Below, piece after piece: positions 20,397-30,780 of a DNA stretch of 64,000 nt (position 1 is its first letter; each line of letters begins with the position of its first letter). Origin of the DNA: Aplidium turbinatum (Eukaryota > Chordata > Ascidiacea > Aplousobranchia > Polyclinidae). The translations under genes were made by a program, and so were the position numbers. The stretch spans positions 53,676,477 through 53,740,476 of the forward strand of contig OU964918.1 of assembly GCA_918807975.1 (NCBI GenBank), given 5' to 3'. The notes under the pieces are model-generated. The model worked only from the letters and a program-made list of their open reading frames with translations. It ran no database searches and was not told the origin of the DNA.

Positions 20397-23128
20397 TTAC
20401 AAACATATGAACTTAAAGTGACTTCAAAAATCTATCAACAAATTTATACAGCAATGTTACAATGCAATCGACACAGCACATTTGAATATGATACAAAGTA
20501 TAATACCATTCCGACCATACATAGTTACAAAGAATATAATACGCATGTGGCAATAATAAACATGAACGATTGCTGTGGATTAATTGTTCATGCTTCAGCA
20601 AAGCAAATAATTGTTACAATACAGTAACAAAAAAAATTACAATACAGATGACATTACTGATTAAACTGACATGATTAAAATAAAAAAAAGTTGCAAGCCA
20701 CTCTAAAAAAGCATATTATATATATCATATGCAATTTGCAAAGCGGCAATTGTGCTGCTTTCCAGTAAACAGTTTAAAACAACTCTTATAAATATGATAT
20801 TATCTAAAACACAAATTCTTTTTCAAGTATTTCTGAACATATTATATACCCAGTGTGATTAACAAACGGATCCAACTAACTTAATCAATTTGTCAGGCTT
20901 GTTTTATGACACCTTTGAAGATTTCAATGTGACTTAAAATAAGCAGCTATACACTTATCAGGAACTACTTGGAAGTAAATACACTTTAGTACAATACATT
21001 AAAGTCCTAACAAGTTAAAACAATCAGCGAAAGCAAATAAGTATTTTTTGGTAAAACATCCACAAAAAACACAAAAGTGCTCTAAATGAGCAAAGCACAC
21101 GTATACACAAGTCCACCAAATAAAATGGTGCAATAACAGACAAGAAATATTTATGTAGGTGAAATCTGCAGACCCATAGCGTCTTGACATTGTCAGTTTG
21201 GTGCATGTCAGATTGGTGTTTTCATGACAGAAATCCTAGCACTGGCTGATATTATCATATGACCATAGGGATTTTCGATAAGTTAATCGATAGTTAGCAA
21301 ACACATGCACTCATGCAGCAACGCCATGTCATGTTCCTTGGCAAATGCAAAGTATAAAAAGCATTGCTGAAGCAAAAGTATTTTAATCTTGGTTATAACC
21401 ACAAGCAGGTAGCAAACCAAGTGATTTTATGGTTGCTTAACAATAGTAAGCACTAAGCATGAGGAATGTGCAACCAATGTCATCAAAGTACATAAAAAAA
21501 AAACGATATCATTCAAACAGCTTGATTTTTTAGCAACTGATATCCTAACTATCCCTTGAATTAAAAAAATACCATAAAGTAGCAATAGACAGATACCAAA
21601 ATAGTCACACAACTATACATGCCAAACTTAGCTGCTACCAGGTAACTACAACCATATAAATACATTCTTTCTGTCTACTGCAGACACATGAATCACATTA
21701 AATAATTCTTTTACAAACTTAAGCTTTTGAAAAACGTGCACTTGCAAGTTCTACAATAACAATTTTATGAAGTAGGCAATTAACAAAATTATTGTTTTTG
21801 AACAATGAACAATTGAACATGCATTATAGTTGAAAATTTTGTGTTGCTTGACATAATAAACTACACCTCAAGAAAGAATGATCATGACATAAAAGTATGA
21901 CCAAAATATTATACATCGGTAAAGCATCAAAATTGAGAGAGTTGAGTGCCAACTGCAGTAGTTTCAAGGACACTGAGAAGTGAGAAGGCATTTACTGTAC
22001 AGTATTAAGTTAAAAACATATTGTACGGCACATAAAATTTACAAACATAGGTATGGATAACTGGGAGTGTTGCTCCCAAAAATTTCTCAAAAACTCATTT
22101 TGCATCCTCAAAACATTTCATACAAATTTAACATTGTATTTCTTAACTTTAAGTTGGATAAAGATGCTATTCTTTGAAAATACAAATTAAATCATAGCTG
22201 AAGTGTAATTAAGGATAATTTTGTTTTGTTATACTAATTACTATAAGCATACCATAACAGTATTAAGTCATAGCTCTTATTATTACAAAAGTTATATACT
22301 TATAGATATTAGTTGCAGTTGTTATTAATTTAATACGCAACAAGCGTACGCCGTACAGTGAGAGTAGCCTAAAAATTAGACTGTCTAAGAGCCTAACAAT
22401 GCAAAGTGAAAAAAGATAAGAATGATTGCATTATATAAATGTCACTTTCAGGGAATGGTGACATCTTACTTATATATTTCAGCTACCATAGTATTGGTTT
22501 ATGATTTGTATGTATTTTAATAATAAATAAATATATAGTAGAAAAAATGTTTACGTATACATTAGACAGAACAAATCAAATAGGCCTAGCTTTCCAACAA
22601 TTTGTTTTAGGCCTATAAAATTATCCAAAACCACCATGAAGATTTAAATACATTGTGAAAATACATTACTAATATAAAAAGTATAATTAAAAAAGTACCG
22701 GTATCCTTTTGTATTAAGGCAAACATTCACTGAAAAAAAGATGTGTTTCAATAATATATTCTGCTCCTGTTGTGTTGTTGTGCTTTGCCTGTCTGTGGTA
22801 TAAGATCCCCGAAACAATAATACATATAATATAATGTTTTGTGATAATTTGATATTGGCCAAGTACGGTACTACAAATTTCTCTGGACTCTGAGTTTCTT
22901 TTCAATTTACAAATTTTTTCAGTGAAAATTTGTGTCAGCAGAAAAATTAGATTAAGTTCTAAATCCATGGGTGATATAGTAAGAAAACAGTTTCATTGCC
23001 ACAATGTGATGGCTGATGGAATATCATTGTACATACCGCATTAGTTAAGTCTATCAACCATCAATCACCTTTACTTGTGTTTGAAGATTTAAGTGCTCAA
23101 TTAAAAACCTTAACATATAAATCATTCT
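20397..23128. other. Spacer between TRMT11 and MED25
   Basis: AT-rich with no coding homology recognised in either strand; open frames here are short and hydrophobic in the manner of random AT-rich sequence. It should hold the TRMT11 promoter and 5' UTR. Nothing else can be called. Confidence 0.5.
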
Positions 23129-23340
23129 GTCGACTGGATAGCCGAGTGGTGAGAGCACTGGTAGGGTACTCGAAAGAGTTTAACACTGCCGAAAAGTATC
23201 TTGGTATGTCTTTGGCATGACACTTAAAGGCATGCCTGAAGGGGGATATGAAGATTGGTTCCTTGCCTTCTTATCCATTTAATATAAATCTTCAACCACC
23301 ACATGTAAGTCTGGATAGTGGACATGACAAAAAATTCTTA
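23129..23340 (+). repeat. tRNA-like SINE head
   Basis: GACTGGATAGCCGAGTGGTG followed by AGAGCACTGG matches the A-box/D-arm region of a tRNA gene and opens a repeat-like stretch. A convincing full cloverleaf or B box could not be traced, so a functional tRNA gene is unlikely. Confidence 0.45.
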
Positions 23341-23471
23341 GTTTGTCAACAAAAAGAGATATGACTGTTCTATTTATCGAAGCTCTGAGCAACATGTGAA
23401 GGTATACAATGCAGATCACAGACAGCAATGACATGTCGTCGTTCGTATGAAGCAGAAGAAAAAGTTTGTGG

Positions 23472-23740
23472 TCAGCCGAATGGCAGGACTCGGTGCCAAC
23501 TCTCTGTCAGATCGTCAAGTGTGCGGAAGCCTGTTATTCCATTGGGAGGGGAATAGATGGGAGGGGAATAGATGGGACACCCAAAGATGATGTGGTTGGC
23601 TGTTTGCTCCGTCGCACTGCACTGACAAGCAGTAGAGTCTCTTATGCCCCAGCATGTCAAGCAAGCATTGAAGCGGCCAACTCCCGTTCTTATTCGGTTC
23701 AGTGTCACCCACTCCCGTCTCTGAAGCTCAGAACCAAGTG
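23472..23740 (-). pseudogene. LINE C-terminal fragment (zinc-knuckle region)
   Basis: Minus-strand translation contains LNRIRTGVGRFNACLTCWG, RDSTACQCSATEQTANHII and CPIYSPP, the cysteine-rich tail typical of many invertebrate Jockey-like LINE polyproteins. Only the last about 80 residues remain. It carries a tandem duplication of IYSPP codons at about 23552-23575. A related scrap is at 55690-55860. Confidence 0.8.
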
Positions 23741-23751
23741 GGTTCTGAGCA

Positions 23752-23930
23752 CGGAATGGCCCGTTTCGGTTGGTGAGTCCGATTTGGTGAGTCCGATCTC
23801 TTAACGGGGGATTTTGTCAATTTTTTTTTAAATTATTGGGTACCGTAGCCTTTTTATCATTGCCGTTTTAGGGTTAGGGGTTAGAGGTTAGGAACTCACC
23901 GAATCGGACTCACCGAATAGTAGCAGACCC
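23752..23930 (+). mobile_element. Tandem-repeat-ended MITE, short copy (179 bp)
   Basis: Third member of the CGGAATGGCCCG...TAGCAGACCC family, flanked by the 9-bp direct repeat TTCTGAGCA (23743-23751 and 23931-23939). It is inserted in the flank of the LINE C-terminal fragment. Its repeat arrays are shorter than in the copy at 19196, and it has the same T-rich and GTTAGGGGTTAG core. Confidence 0.9.
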
Positions 23931-24226
23931 TTCTGAGCAAGTGGGTTCTGAGCTTTCTTGAAATGACATGTACAATATAATGAGTAATTGAGTATGTACA
24001 TACATATCGACTAAAATTCATATCTTGCAATGAGACCGCAGACTTGCAAAGTGACCGCAAAAGTGAAAAATGAAACCTTTACAATAGTAACAAGGCAGTA
24101 AACAAAAATAGCATTTTTGTTACTGAGTTTCAATCTATAAAAACACAGAGAGTTTACGAGTAATTCACCACTCAACTGTTGTTTTGAAGTGGATGCATCA
24201 GCAAGACCAATACAACATTCTATATC

Positions 24227-26719
24227 TTAGAAAGGTCTTTGGTTTGGCATTCCTGGCAAGTTATTTCCTCTTAAGTAGTTTTGTGGCTGCATGTTGTTGT
24301 TGTTAGACCCAGCTGGCCTCAAACCAGGATTATTGGGTTGCCGAAGATTCATTGTTGATGGTTGCATGGTGTTATTATTTGCATTGAGAAGACTACGCAA
24401 GGAGTCTTGTGTCCCAGGATGGTTTCCTTGGATTTGCATAGGCCGATTGGGCATTCTCACTTGCTGTATGCCACTGCTCATGGTGGTAGCATTTCCAATA
24501 ACAGAACGCGCCATTCCCCTCTGGCCACCTGGTATGCTGCTTTGTCCACCGGTTAAATTGACCTGACCACTGGTCATGTTGTTGCTTATCTGCATGTTAT
24601 TTCCACCACCTGAAATATTACGCATTCCACCTATGATTTTTCCTCCATCTGCCATCCGATCTCGTATTATGTTTGAAGCAGTCGGCTGAATGGTCATATG
24701 AGTAGACATAGGCACATTCATCCTGGTCATATTATTCACATTCACTTGACCCATACGTGGTTGAGTGGAAGACATTCCTATATCTTGATTTTGAAATGAA
24801 CGCCCTTGAAATTGCTGCTGTTGAGGTTGCACCGGGTTACGATATTGGGGCATGTTCATACTTTGATCTGTCATCAAACTATTATTAGGCTGTATCCCTG
24901 TGTTAGAACTTGAAATGTTTGCCTGCATCACGTGTTGTTGCATATTCCCAGATGTACTGGGATCATGGCTTTGAGCTGTCATTGCACCTTCAACACGTTT
25001 TTTTGGCTGCATGGTTGCAAGAACACTCTTGATGGCATTAAAAAATCCATTTGGATCATTTGGTAAGACACCAATAAAATATGTTTTATCATCTCTTTTT
25101 CGCAGGAAAAATATGATCATGACTTTACTCTCAGGAGAAGGTAAATTGAATTGGATTAAACCATGAACATTTCTTGACTTAAAAAGATTCATGATTTGTT
25201 GACAATCCTGTGGAGAAAATCTCAACATCACTTGTCGCAGTGACTTCAAATGAGGCTGCACAGCAGCATGAGTGGTCAACATCTGTGGCAAAAGCTGCAA
25301 GGTGACTTTGGAAGCCCAATTAGTTGTGTTAATATCAGGCAAAGAGCTGTTAGGTGATTGAAAAATTTGACAGTGTGCAGATATGGTAGGTTTAGGCATG
25401 GCATTAGCAGCATGACGCTTATCACTCCACTCAACAATTCCGGACCATACTGTCTTTAAGCCACTATCAACAGAGTTCCCTTGGTTGCTCAGCATTTTAA
25501 CAACCTTGTCTGCTTCTTCTTTGGCGGCTTTAAATGTACCTGGTGGGGCGGATTTCAGTGAAGATTGAGGTGTAGGCATCCGTGTAATTGGTAACGAATT
25601 GATCGAAGCTTGAGTATTGATTCCTTGAGGCGGAACAACATTTGGCTTAATTAATGTAGCAGGAAATAAATTTGGACGTGCTGTGCTTGAAGCATTGGCA
25701 GACGAAGGGTCATTTTGCACGGAATTAAATGTCGTTGGAACAGGTGCCACAGGAGCAACAGAAAAATTATTCTGAGAAGCTACGGAGCTTGAATTTGAGG
25801 CAATAATATTTTGTGAAAGCATTGAGGATGCATTACTGGTGGCGACATTGCTAACAAGTACGTTAGATATTTGAGTTTTTGATTTTGTAAATGGCATTGA
25901 TTGGACAGATGTCTTCGAGACATTTTCTAATGAAATAGCTGTCGTAGTTTCAGGTATTTCAGAAACACTTGGTGTCACATCCATTGGCACAATAGAATCA
26001 TTCAATATATTGGCTGCAGAAGCTTTTTCATCGGAAGTGCTTTCAGATAGTGGCACAGGTTCTTTCTCAGTAGGCAAGTGGAAACCAGAGATTAAAACTA
26101 AATGCCTTCGATCTTGACCATAGTTCATTAAAGTAGTTTGAGGGCCAGTTGTAGACAAATATATTTGTTGCAATTCACCTATATGTCTTGGACATATGAC
26201 TGACAATTTCACATCAACTTCCTTAAGCTTTTCGGCAAGCTGCTTTGTATTCAAACCGGAAAAGTTAAGACTGTCAATGCTGGTTTGCTGATATGGAGGA
26301 GAATTACAAACAAGAAAACAAAACCTTTCAACAACGGATCCTCTTCTTGATGATTCCATATCTTGAAATAGCTGCAATGTTGTCGCAAGACCTTCTGCAA
26401 TATAGCTGTAATGTTCTCCTCCGCCGCCAATAAAACGTATGGAATCTAACATTTCCATATAAGTGTGCATCTCTCGACACGGAGGTAAGCATTCCGTTAG
26501 TGAATCCGGAGTCTTATCAGCGGCATGAAACAAAACCAAGCCATACTGATTTCCAGCTGCATTGCATAAAAAATCATTACTCGATGCCAATTGTTTATGA
26601 AAGTGTTGAATTGCAGGAGCAATGTATAGCTTTTTGATAAGATCCCAATGAGATACCAAGTTTGCAGTTGCTTCGACTAAGATCACAATTTCATATGAGG
26701 TGGAGTAGTCATCGGCCAT
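24227..26719 (-). CDS. MED25: Mediator complex subunit 25 (MED25), single coding exon, 830 aa
   Basis: Subunit of the nuclear Mediator complex that links activators to RNA polymerase II. Residues about 1-215 form the N-terminal von Willebrand A domain that anchors it to Mediator (VILVEATANL, IRFIGGGGEHYSYIAEGL, CFLVCNSPPY, LSVICPRH). A Ser/Thr/Pro/Asn-rich linker follows to about 410. Residues about 424-571 form the ACID activator-binding domain (VWSGIVEWSDKRH, VTLQLLPQ, IQFNLPSPESKVMIIFFLRK, YFIGVLPNDP). The C-terminal 250 residues are rich in Gln, Asn, Met and Gly with LRSLLNANN, an LxxLL-like motif. The human protein has about 747 residues. The whole protein is encoded without an intron, unusual for this gene in vertebrates. 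ATG at 26719 begins the vWA domain directly. The frame is intact, so it is probably the functional gene. Confidence 0.95.
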   Translation of the reverse strand: MADDYSTSYEIVILVEATANLVSHWDLIKKLYIAPAIQHFHKQLASSNDFLCNAAGNQYGLVLFHAADKTPDSLTECLPPCREMHTYMEMLDSIRFIGGGGEHYSYIAEGLATTLQLFQDMESSRRGSVVERFCFLVCNSPPYQQTSIDSLNFSGLNTKQLAEKLKEVDVKLSVICPRHIGELQQIYLSTTGPQTTLMNYGQDRRHLVLISGFHLPTEKEPVPLSESTSDEKASAANILNDSIVPMDVTPSVSEIPETTTAISLENVSKTSVQSMPFTKSKTQISNVLVSNVATSNASSMLSQNIIASNSSSVASQNNFSVAPVAPVPTTFNSVQNDPSSANASSTARPNLFPATLIKPNVVPPQGINTQASINSLPITRMPTPQSSLKSAPPGTFKAAKEEADKVVKMLSNQGNSVDSGLKTVWSGIVEWSDKRHAANAMPKPTISAHCQIFQSPNSSLPDINTTNWASKVTLQLLPQMLTTHAAVQPHLKSLRQVMLRFSPQDCQQIMNLFKSRNVHGLIQFNLPSPESKVMIIFFLRKRDDKTYFIGVLPNDPNGFFNAIKSVLATMQPKKRVEGAMTAQSHDPSTSGNMQQHVMQANISSSNTGIQPNNSLMTDQSMNMPQYRNPVQPQQQQFQGRSFQNQDIGMSSTQPRMGQVNVNNMTRMNVPMSTHMTIQPTASNIIRDRMADGGKIIGGMRNISGGGNNMQISNNMTSGQVNLTGGQSSIPGGQRGMARSVIGNATTMSSGIQQVRMPNRPMQIQGNHPGTQDSLRSLLNANNNTMQPSTMNLRQPNNPGLRPAGSNNNNMQPQNYLRGNNLPGMPNQRPF

Positions 26720-27279
26720 TTCTACACCATTGAAATAAACAGCTTAAAAAACTAGTAGCAGAATGACAGAACACCAGTGTTGCAACATCAATATATATAA
26801 CTTCAAAATATACCTGTTGAAAAAAGACAGTGGCTATACTTTCCGTGATAATGTGATAAGTTAAGGAATGCTGCTCTAATTTAAGAATAACAAAAACCTT
26901 TAATTTCAAAAATTAAGAATGAAACACCTATTATCTCACCTTGTCCTTATGAGTAAATTTTTATTTAGGGACTGAAAAAAAGGTACATACATAAATTGAA
27001 TACAGTAGGCTTGCACCAAATACACAAACTGCAAATGAACAAAGGTGACAGAGAGCCACTTTGGATGTCGTCAGTTTAAAATCTCACTAAATAGGCTATC
27101 TACTGTTACAAGTTTACATACAATGGTAGTGTTACAAGTTAGAAAAACTGAAAGTATTCAGAACGATAAAAACAATCAGATCTGATATAAAGCGATATGA
27201 GGAGTGAATGCAACGGATGATAAACAAAAACATGTCTTTCCTAAACATAATTTTATTTACTTATTTGTATCAGACAAGA
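26720..27279. other. MED25 upstream flank
   Basis: AT-rich with no coding homology. It should hold the MED25 promoter and 5' UTR; no core promoter element can be named. The next landmark is a transposon starting at 27288. Confidence 0.4.
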
Positions 27280-27287
27280 ATGCCCAT

Positions 27288-28415
27288 TAGAGTGGTTCAA
27301 AAAAATACAATTTTCTCAGAATCTTCCTCCACAAGGCTTAAAATGTGCCATTTCCCCATAGAAGTGCCCTTGCAAAAAATTAGACTGATTGGAAGTCGTT
27401 TAAAGGTCAATCAGATTTTCACTTTTTTACCACATTCTGCCTATGTCAAACCCTATCGCACACAGGCCGATATTGTGTACAAGAATTACAGAGGGGGAAA
27501 TGCCCGCTATCATCTTGAAAACCACAGCAGAGAATGAGCTAGACTTCTAAATGATGCAGAATTAAACTTAGTGTGTATGTAAACAGATTTATTAACTTAA
27601 CACCCAACAAAGCAAAAATCTTATTTCCATACTAAACTATCGGCAATTCGGCATCTACCATTATTATTGAAAAACACTCGAAACCGGCATTAGTCTCATC
27701 AGTCATCACTTCAATCATTTTCATGAGACTCAGAAACAGTACCAGTACCTACTGCAGTTAGTAAGCATCTACAGGAAAAGGTTTCCGGTGCCAACCAAAG
27801 CAACCCTTAATCTCGACAAAGCCTGAAATGAGACTGTGACGAAAACAGTGGCCGAATGTCATATCTGATTTAACACCACAGTCCTTGATGCTAACATTGT
27901 ATTTTAATTCATTTATCGTGATATGGATGTCTCTTTGTGATAAAAGGAAAATTGTATTATGTTTAAACTTATTTAACCTATCAAAATAATTGAAGTGATG
28001 ACTGATGAGACTACTGCCGGTTTCGAGTGTTTTTCAATAAAAATGGTAGATGCCGAATTGCCGATAGTTTAGTATGAAAATAAGATTTTTGCTTTGTTGG
28101 GTGTTAAGTTAATAAATCTGTTTACATACACACGAAGTTTAATTATGCATCATATAGAAGTCTAGCTCATTCTCTGCTGTGGTTTTCAAAACAATAGGGG
28201 GCATTCCCTCTCTGTAAGTCTTGCACACAATATCGGCCTGTGTGCGATAGGGTTTGGCATAGGCAGAATGTGGTAAAAAAGTGAAAATCTGATTGACCTC
28301 TAAACGACTTCCAATCAGTCTAATTTTTTGCAAGGGCACTTCTATGGGAAAATGGCACATTTTAAGCCTTGTGGAGGAAGATTCCGAGAAAATTGTGTTT
28401 TTTTGAACCACTCTA
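27288..28415. mobile_element. Long-arm palindromic element (1,128 bp)
   Basis: The two arms, about 27288-27715 and 27990-28415, are inverted copies with well over 90% identity by eye. Ends are TAGAGTGGTTC and GAACCACTCTA, flanked by the 8-bp direct repeat ATGCCCAT (27280-27287 and 28416-28423). An 8-bp TSD points to the hAT group or another 8-bp-TSD superfamily. Each arm keeps an open frame of about 85-95 codons reading inward (MPIRVVQKNT and MGIRVVQKNT versions), noted under findings. No transposase recognised. Confidence 0.85.
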
Positions 28416-28423
28416 ATGCCCAT

Positions 28424-29554
28424 ATTCGAATCATAAAAGAAACAGCACAAAAAAGTATACAAATAAGAGGCATATAAATGGCAGCAACGCAAAAGCATTC
28501 AAAATGAAATTACGAGCTCATTTTGATCAGACAACCAACCCGTAAAATTTAACGTTATTAAACGATGAATACTCGGTAATCGGTATTGATATCTTTCATC
28601 CATGGCAGCCATCAAGACTAGGTAATAGCATACTAATGAATACGGTAATTTGATTTACCATGGCAGTCGGACCTCATCAGGGAGGCAACAATAGAGTGAG
28701 ACGATAATTCGCATCTTCCTACAAAAGAAAAAACATATTTCCGAAGTAATGCATCAAATGTTATAATGTTGCACAAGATTTGATGTTCACGTACAGTCGT
28801 ACACTATAATGTTTAGGCAAATTGTGTATAATTCTAAATGTGTTATTGAAGGCAACACGCCTAGGTGTATGAACGGAATAGAACATTTTTAATATCACTC
28901 GAGCATTTGTAAAATTTTGATTTTAATTTGTTGGCAGAATAGTAGATTGATCGCACTTGTTGATTTATATCCTTGTTGTCACACATTGCCGTTTTGACTT
29001 TGACAGTGTCGTTTTGACATTTGACAGTGTCATTCATTAATGATGAAACAGTGTATATAAACTTTAGCTTTTACAGTGAAAGCACAATTTAGCAAGTAGA
29101 CAAGGTAAAATGAGTTATGGCTGTCAAAAGAATTGTCTTGTCGATAAACGACATAACCGTTAGAAAATATCATGAAGTGCAGTTAGCATCAAAAATTCAA
29201 AATCCAAAGATAAAACTTAATATTATCTGTATTAAAGTTTAAGCTTTTTCTTTGTTTTAAAATTTAGTTACACAACGTGTATGAGGTTGTGACTATGTGA
29301 GGATTCAACATTTTAAAATTTCCCCCTCAATTTTCCCCTTGAATTTTTATGGGCTACCAGCAAATTAATGTGTCTTTTTCTTTGTAATTTTGTCTAGAAA
29401 TGTTAGCTGGAAGTGAATGGATCATTCCAGTGTGGCAGCTCGTGATTATTTGTAATGGAGGGGTAACAATCTTAACCCAAATCCGACAGTGAGATTCGCT
29501 TTATATCAAAATAACCCTAAACCGAAATTCGGTTTATCAACAATTATTTCAAGA
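28424..29554. other. Intergenic
   Basis: No gene was recognised. At 28990-29035 a phrase built on GTTTTGAC, TTTGACAGTGTC is tandemly repeated twice. The rest is ordinary AT-rich sequence. Confidence 0.5.
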
Positions 29555-29986
29555 TACAGTAGAATTTGCCTATAACGGCTTCGTTTATAACGTCAATTCG
29601 CCTATTACGTCGCATTTCGCTCGGTCCCGACATAATTCCTATCCTTTACGTACATTGTTGTTCGGCTACAACAGCATCGCCTATAACGTCAATTCGCATG
29701 TAACAGCACCCTTTATTGGTCCCCAGACGTCTTTTGTTCGTTTATAACGTCACTTTAAACCATCATCTTCACCATGAACGGTCACTGGTCAGTCTTTTAA
29801 TCCAGTTAGCGCTGCTGCTTGCAAAATGTTTTCCCTTTATTCTGCTACGTCGTTCGCAGCAGGGACTTTAATTAACTGTTAAAATAACTTTTTTCCCACA
29901 TGAAAAATTATCCCGTGTAAAAAGCAGCTCTAAAGCTGACCTTTAAACAACTCAAAACAACAGTTGTACGTGCAGTACTTCCGAAG

Positions 29987-30780
29987 GGATGCAACCTAGT
30001 TCGTACCCTGAACAGTTCGTACTCTCAGTCCGTACCCTGAAAAGATCGAGAGAAAAAATTGAAAAAAGCGGAAGTCGCTGATCGCAGTATCCACAAACAT
30101 TTAAAAAATTTTTCCCTGAAAAGATTGAGAGAAAGATAGCACAAAGTCGAAGTCGCTGATTCCGCTAACCGTAACCCTCGCGCTAACCCTCGCTAATCGC
30201 AGTTTCCGCAAACATTTTTCTGCATTTTCCGCTAACCCTAACCATAGACTGCGCTCTATGCTCTAACCCTTGCTGATTGCAGTTTCCACAAACTTTTTCC
30301 GTAGTTTCCGCTAACCGCAGTTTCGGCTTACCCTTACCCTAACCTTAGAGTAATCTATGCTCTCTAACCCTAACCCTCGCTGATCGCAGTTTCCGCAAAC
30401 ATTTTTTTGCAGTTTCCGTTTACCCTAACTCTAACCTAAATTAACTTTACCCTAACTCTAACCATAGAGTAATCTATGCTCTCTAACCCTAACCCTCGCT
30501 GATCGCAGTTTCCGCAAACATTTTTTCGCAGTTTTTGCTTACCCTAACTCTAACCATCGAGTAATTTATATATGTTCTCTAACCCTAACCCTCGTTGATT
30601 GCAGTTTCCGCAAATATTTTTCCGCAGTTTCCGCTAACCATAACCATAGCTGTTTGAGGAAACTCCGATCAGCGACTTCGGCTTTGTGCTATTAAACTGC
30701 GATCAGCGAATTCCACTTTTTTAATTTTTTCTTTTGATCTTTTCAGGGTATGAACTGAGGGTACGAACTTGGTTGCACCT
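29987..30780. mobile_element. GGATGCAACC-ended element inside Tigger copy 1 (794 bp)
   Basis: Starts GGATGCAACCTAGTTCG and ends CGAACTTGGTTGCACCT. The 9-bp direct repeat CTTCCGAAG flanks it (29978-29986 and 30781-30789), and the uninterrupted target is visible in Tigger copy 2 at about 46790-46800. A 9-bp TSD suggests a Mutator-like (MULE) or related family. The middle is a degenerate minisatellite. No transposase coding. Confidence 0.85.
30170..30655. repeat. Degenerate minisatellite with telomere-like words
   Basis: About four to five imperfect units of roughly 100-120 bp, each combining CTAACCCTAACCCTCGCTGA, TCGCAGTTTCCGCAAACATT and ATAGAGTAATCTATGCTCT. Inverted related units occur in the sister element at 32400-32690 and 35765-35920. 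CTAACCC resembles the metazoan telomere repeat but is interspersed, so this is an element-internal satellite. Confidence 0.8.

Noticed and set aside
20397-23128. Hydrophobic short frames as membrane micropeptides
   Set aside because: They are what random AT-rich sequence gives and show no start context or homology support.
23129-23215. A functional tRNA gene (GGATAGCCGAGTGGTGAGAGC)
   Set aside because: The D-arm-like start is good, but no matching acceptor stem, anticodon arm or T-arm could be folded, so it is treated as a SINE head.
24291-24566. Plus-strand frames over the 3' end of MED25
   Set aside because: They are antisense shadows of the MED25 C-terminal low-complexity region.
30170-30655. 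Interstitial telomere or chromosome fusion point
   Set aside because: CTAACCC words are interspersed with other sequence and lie inside a transposon with its own TSD.
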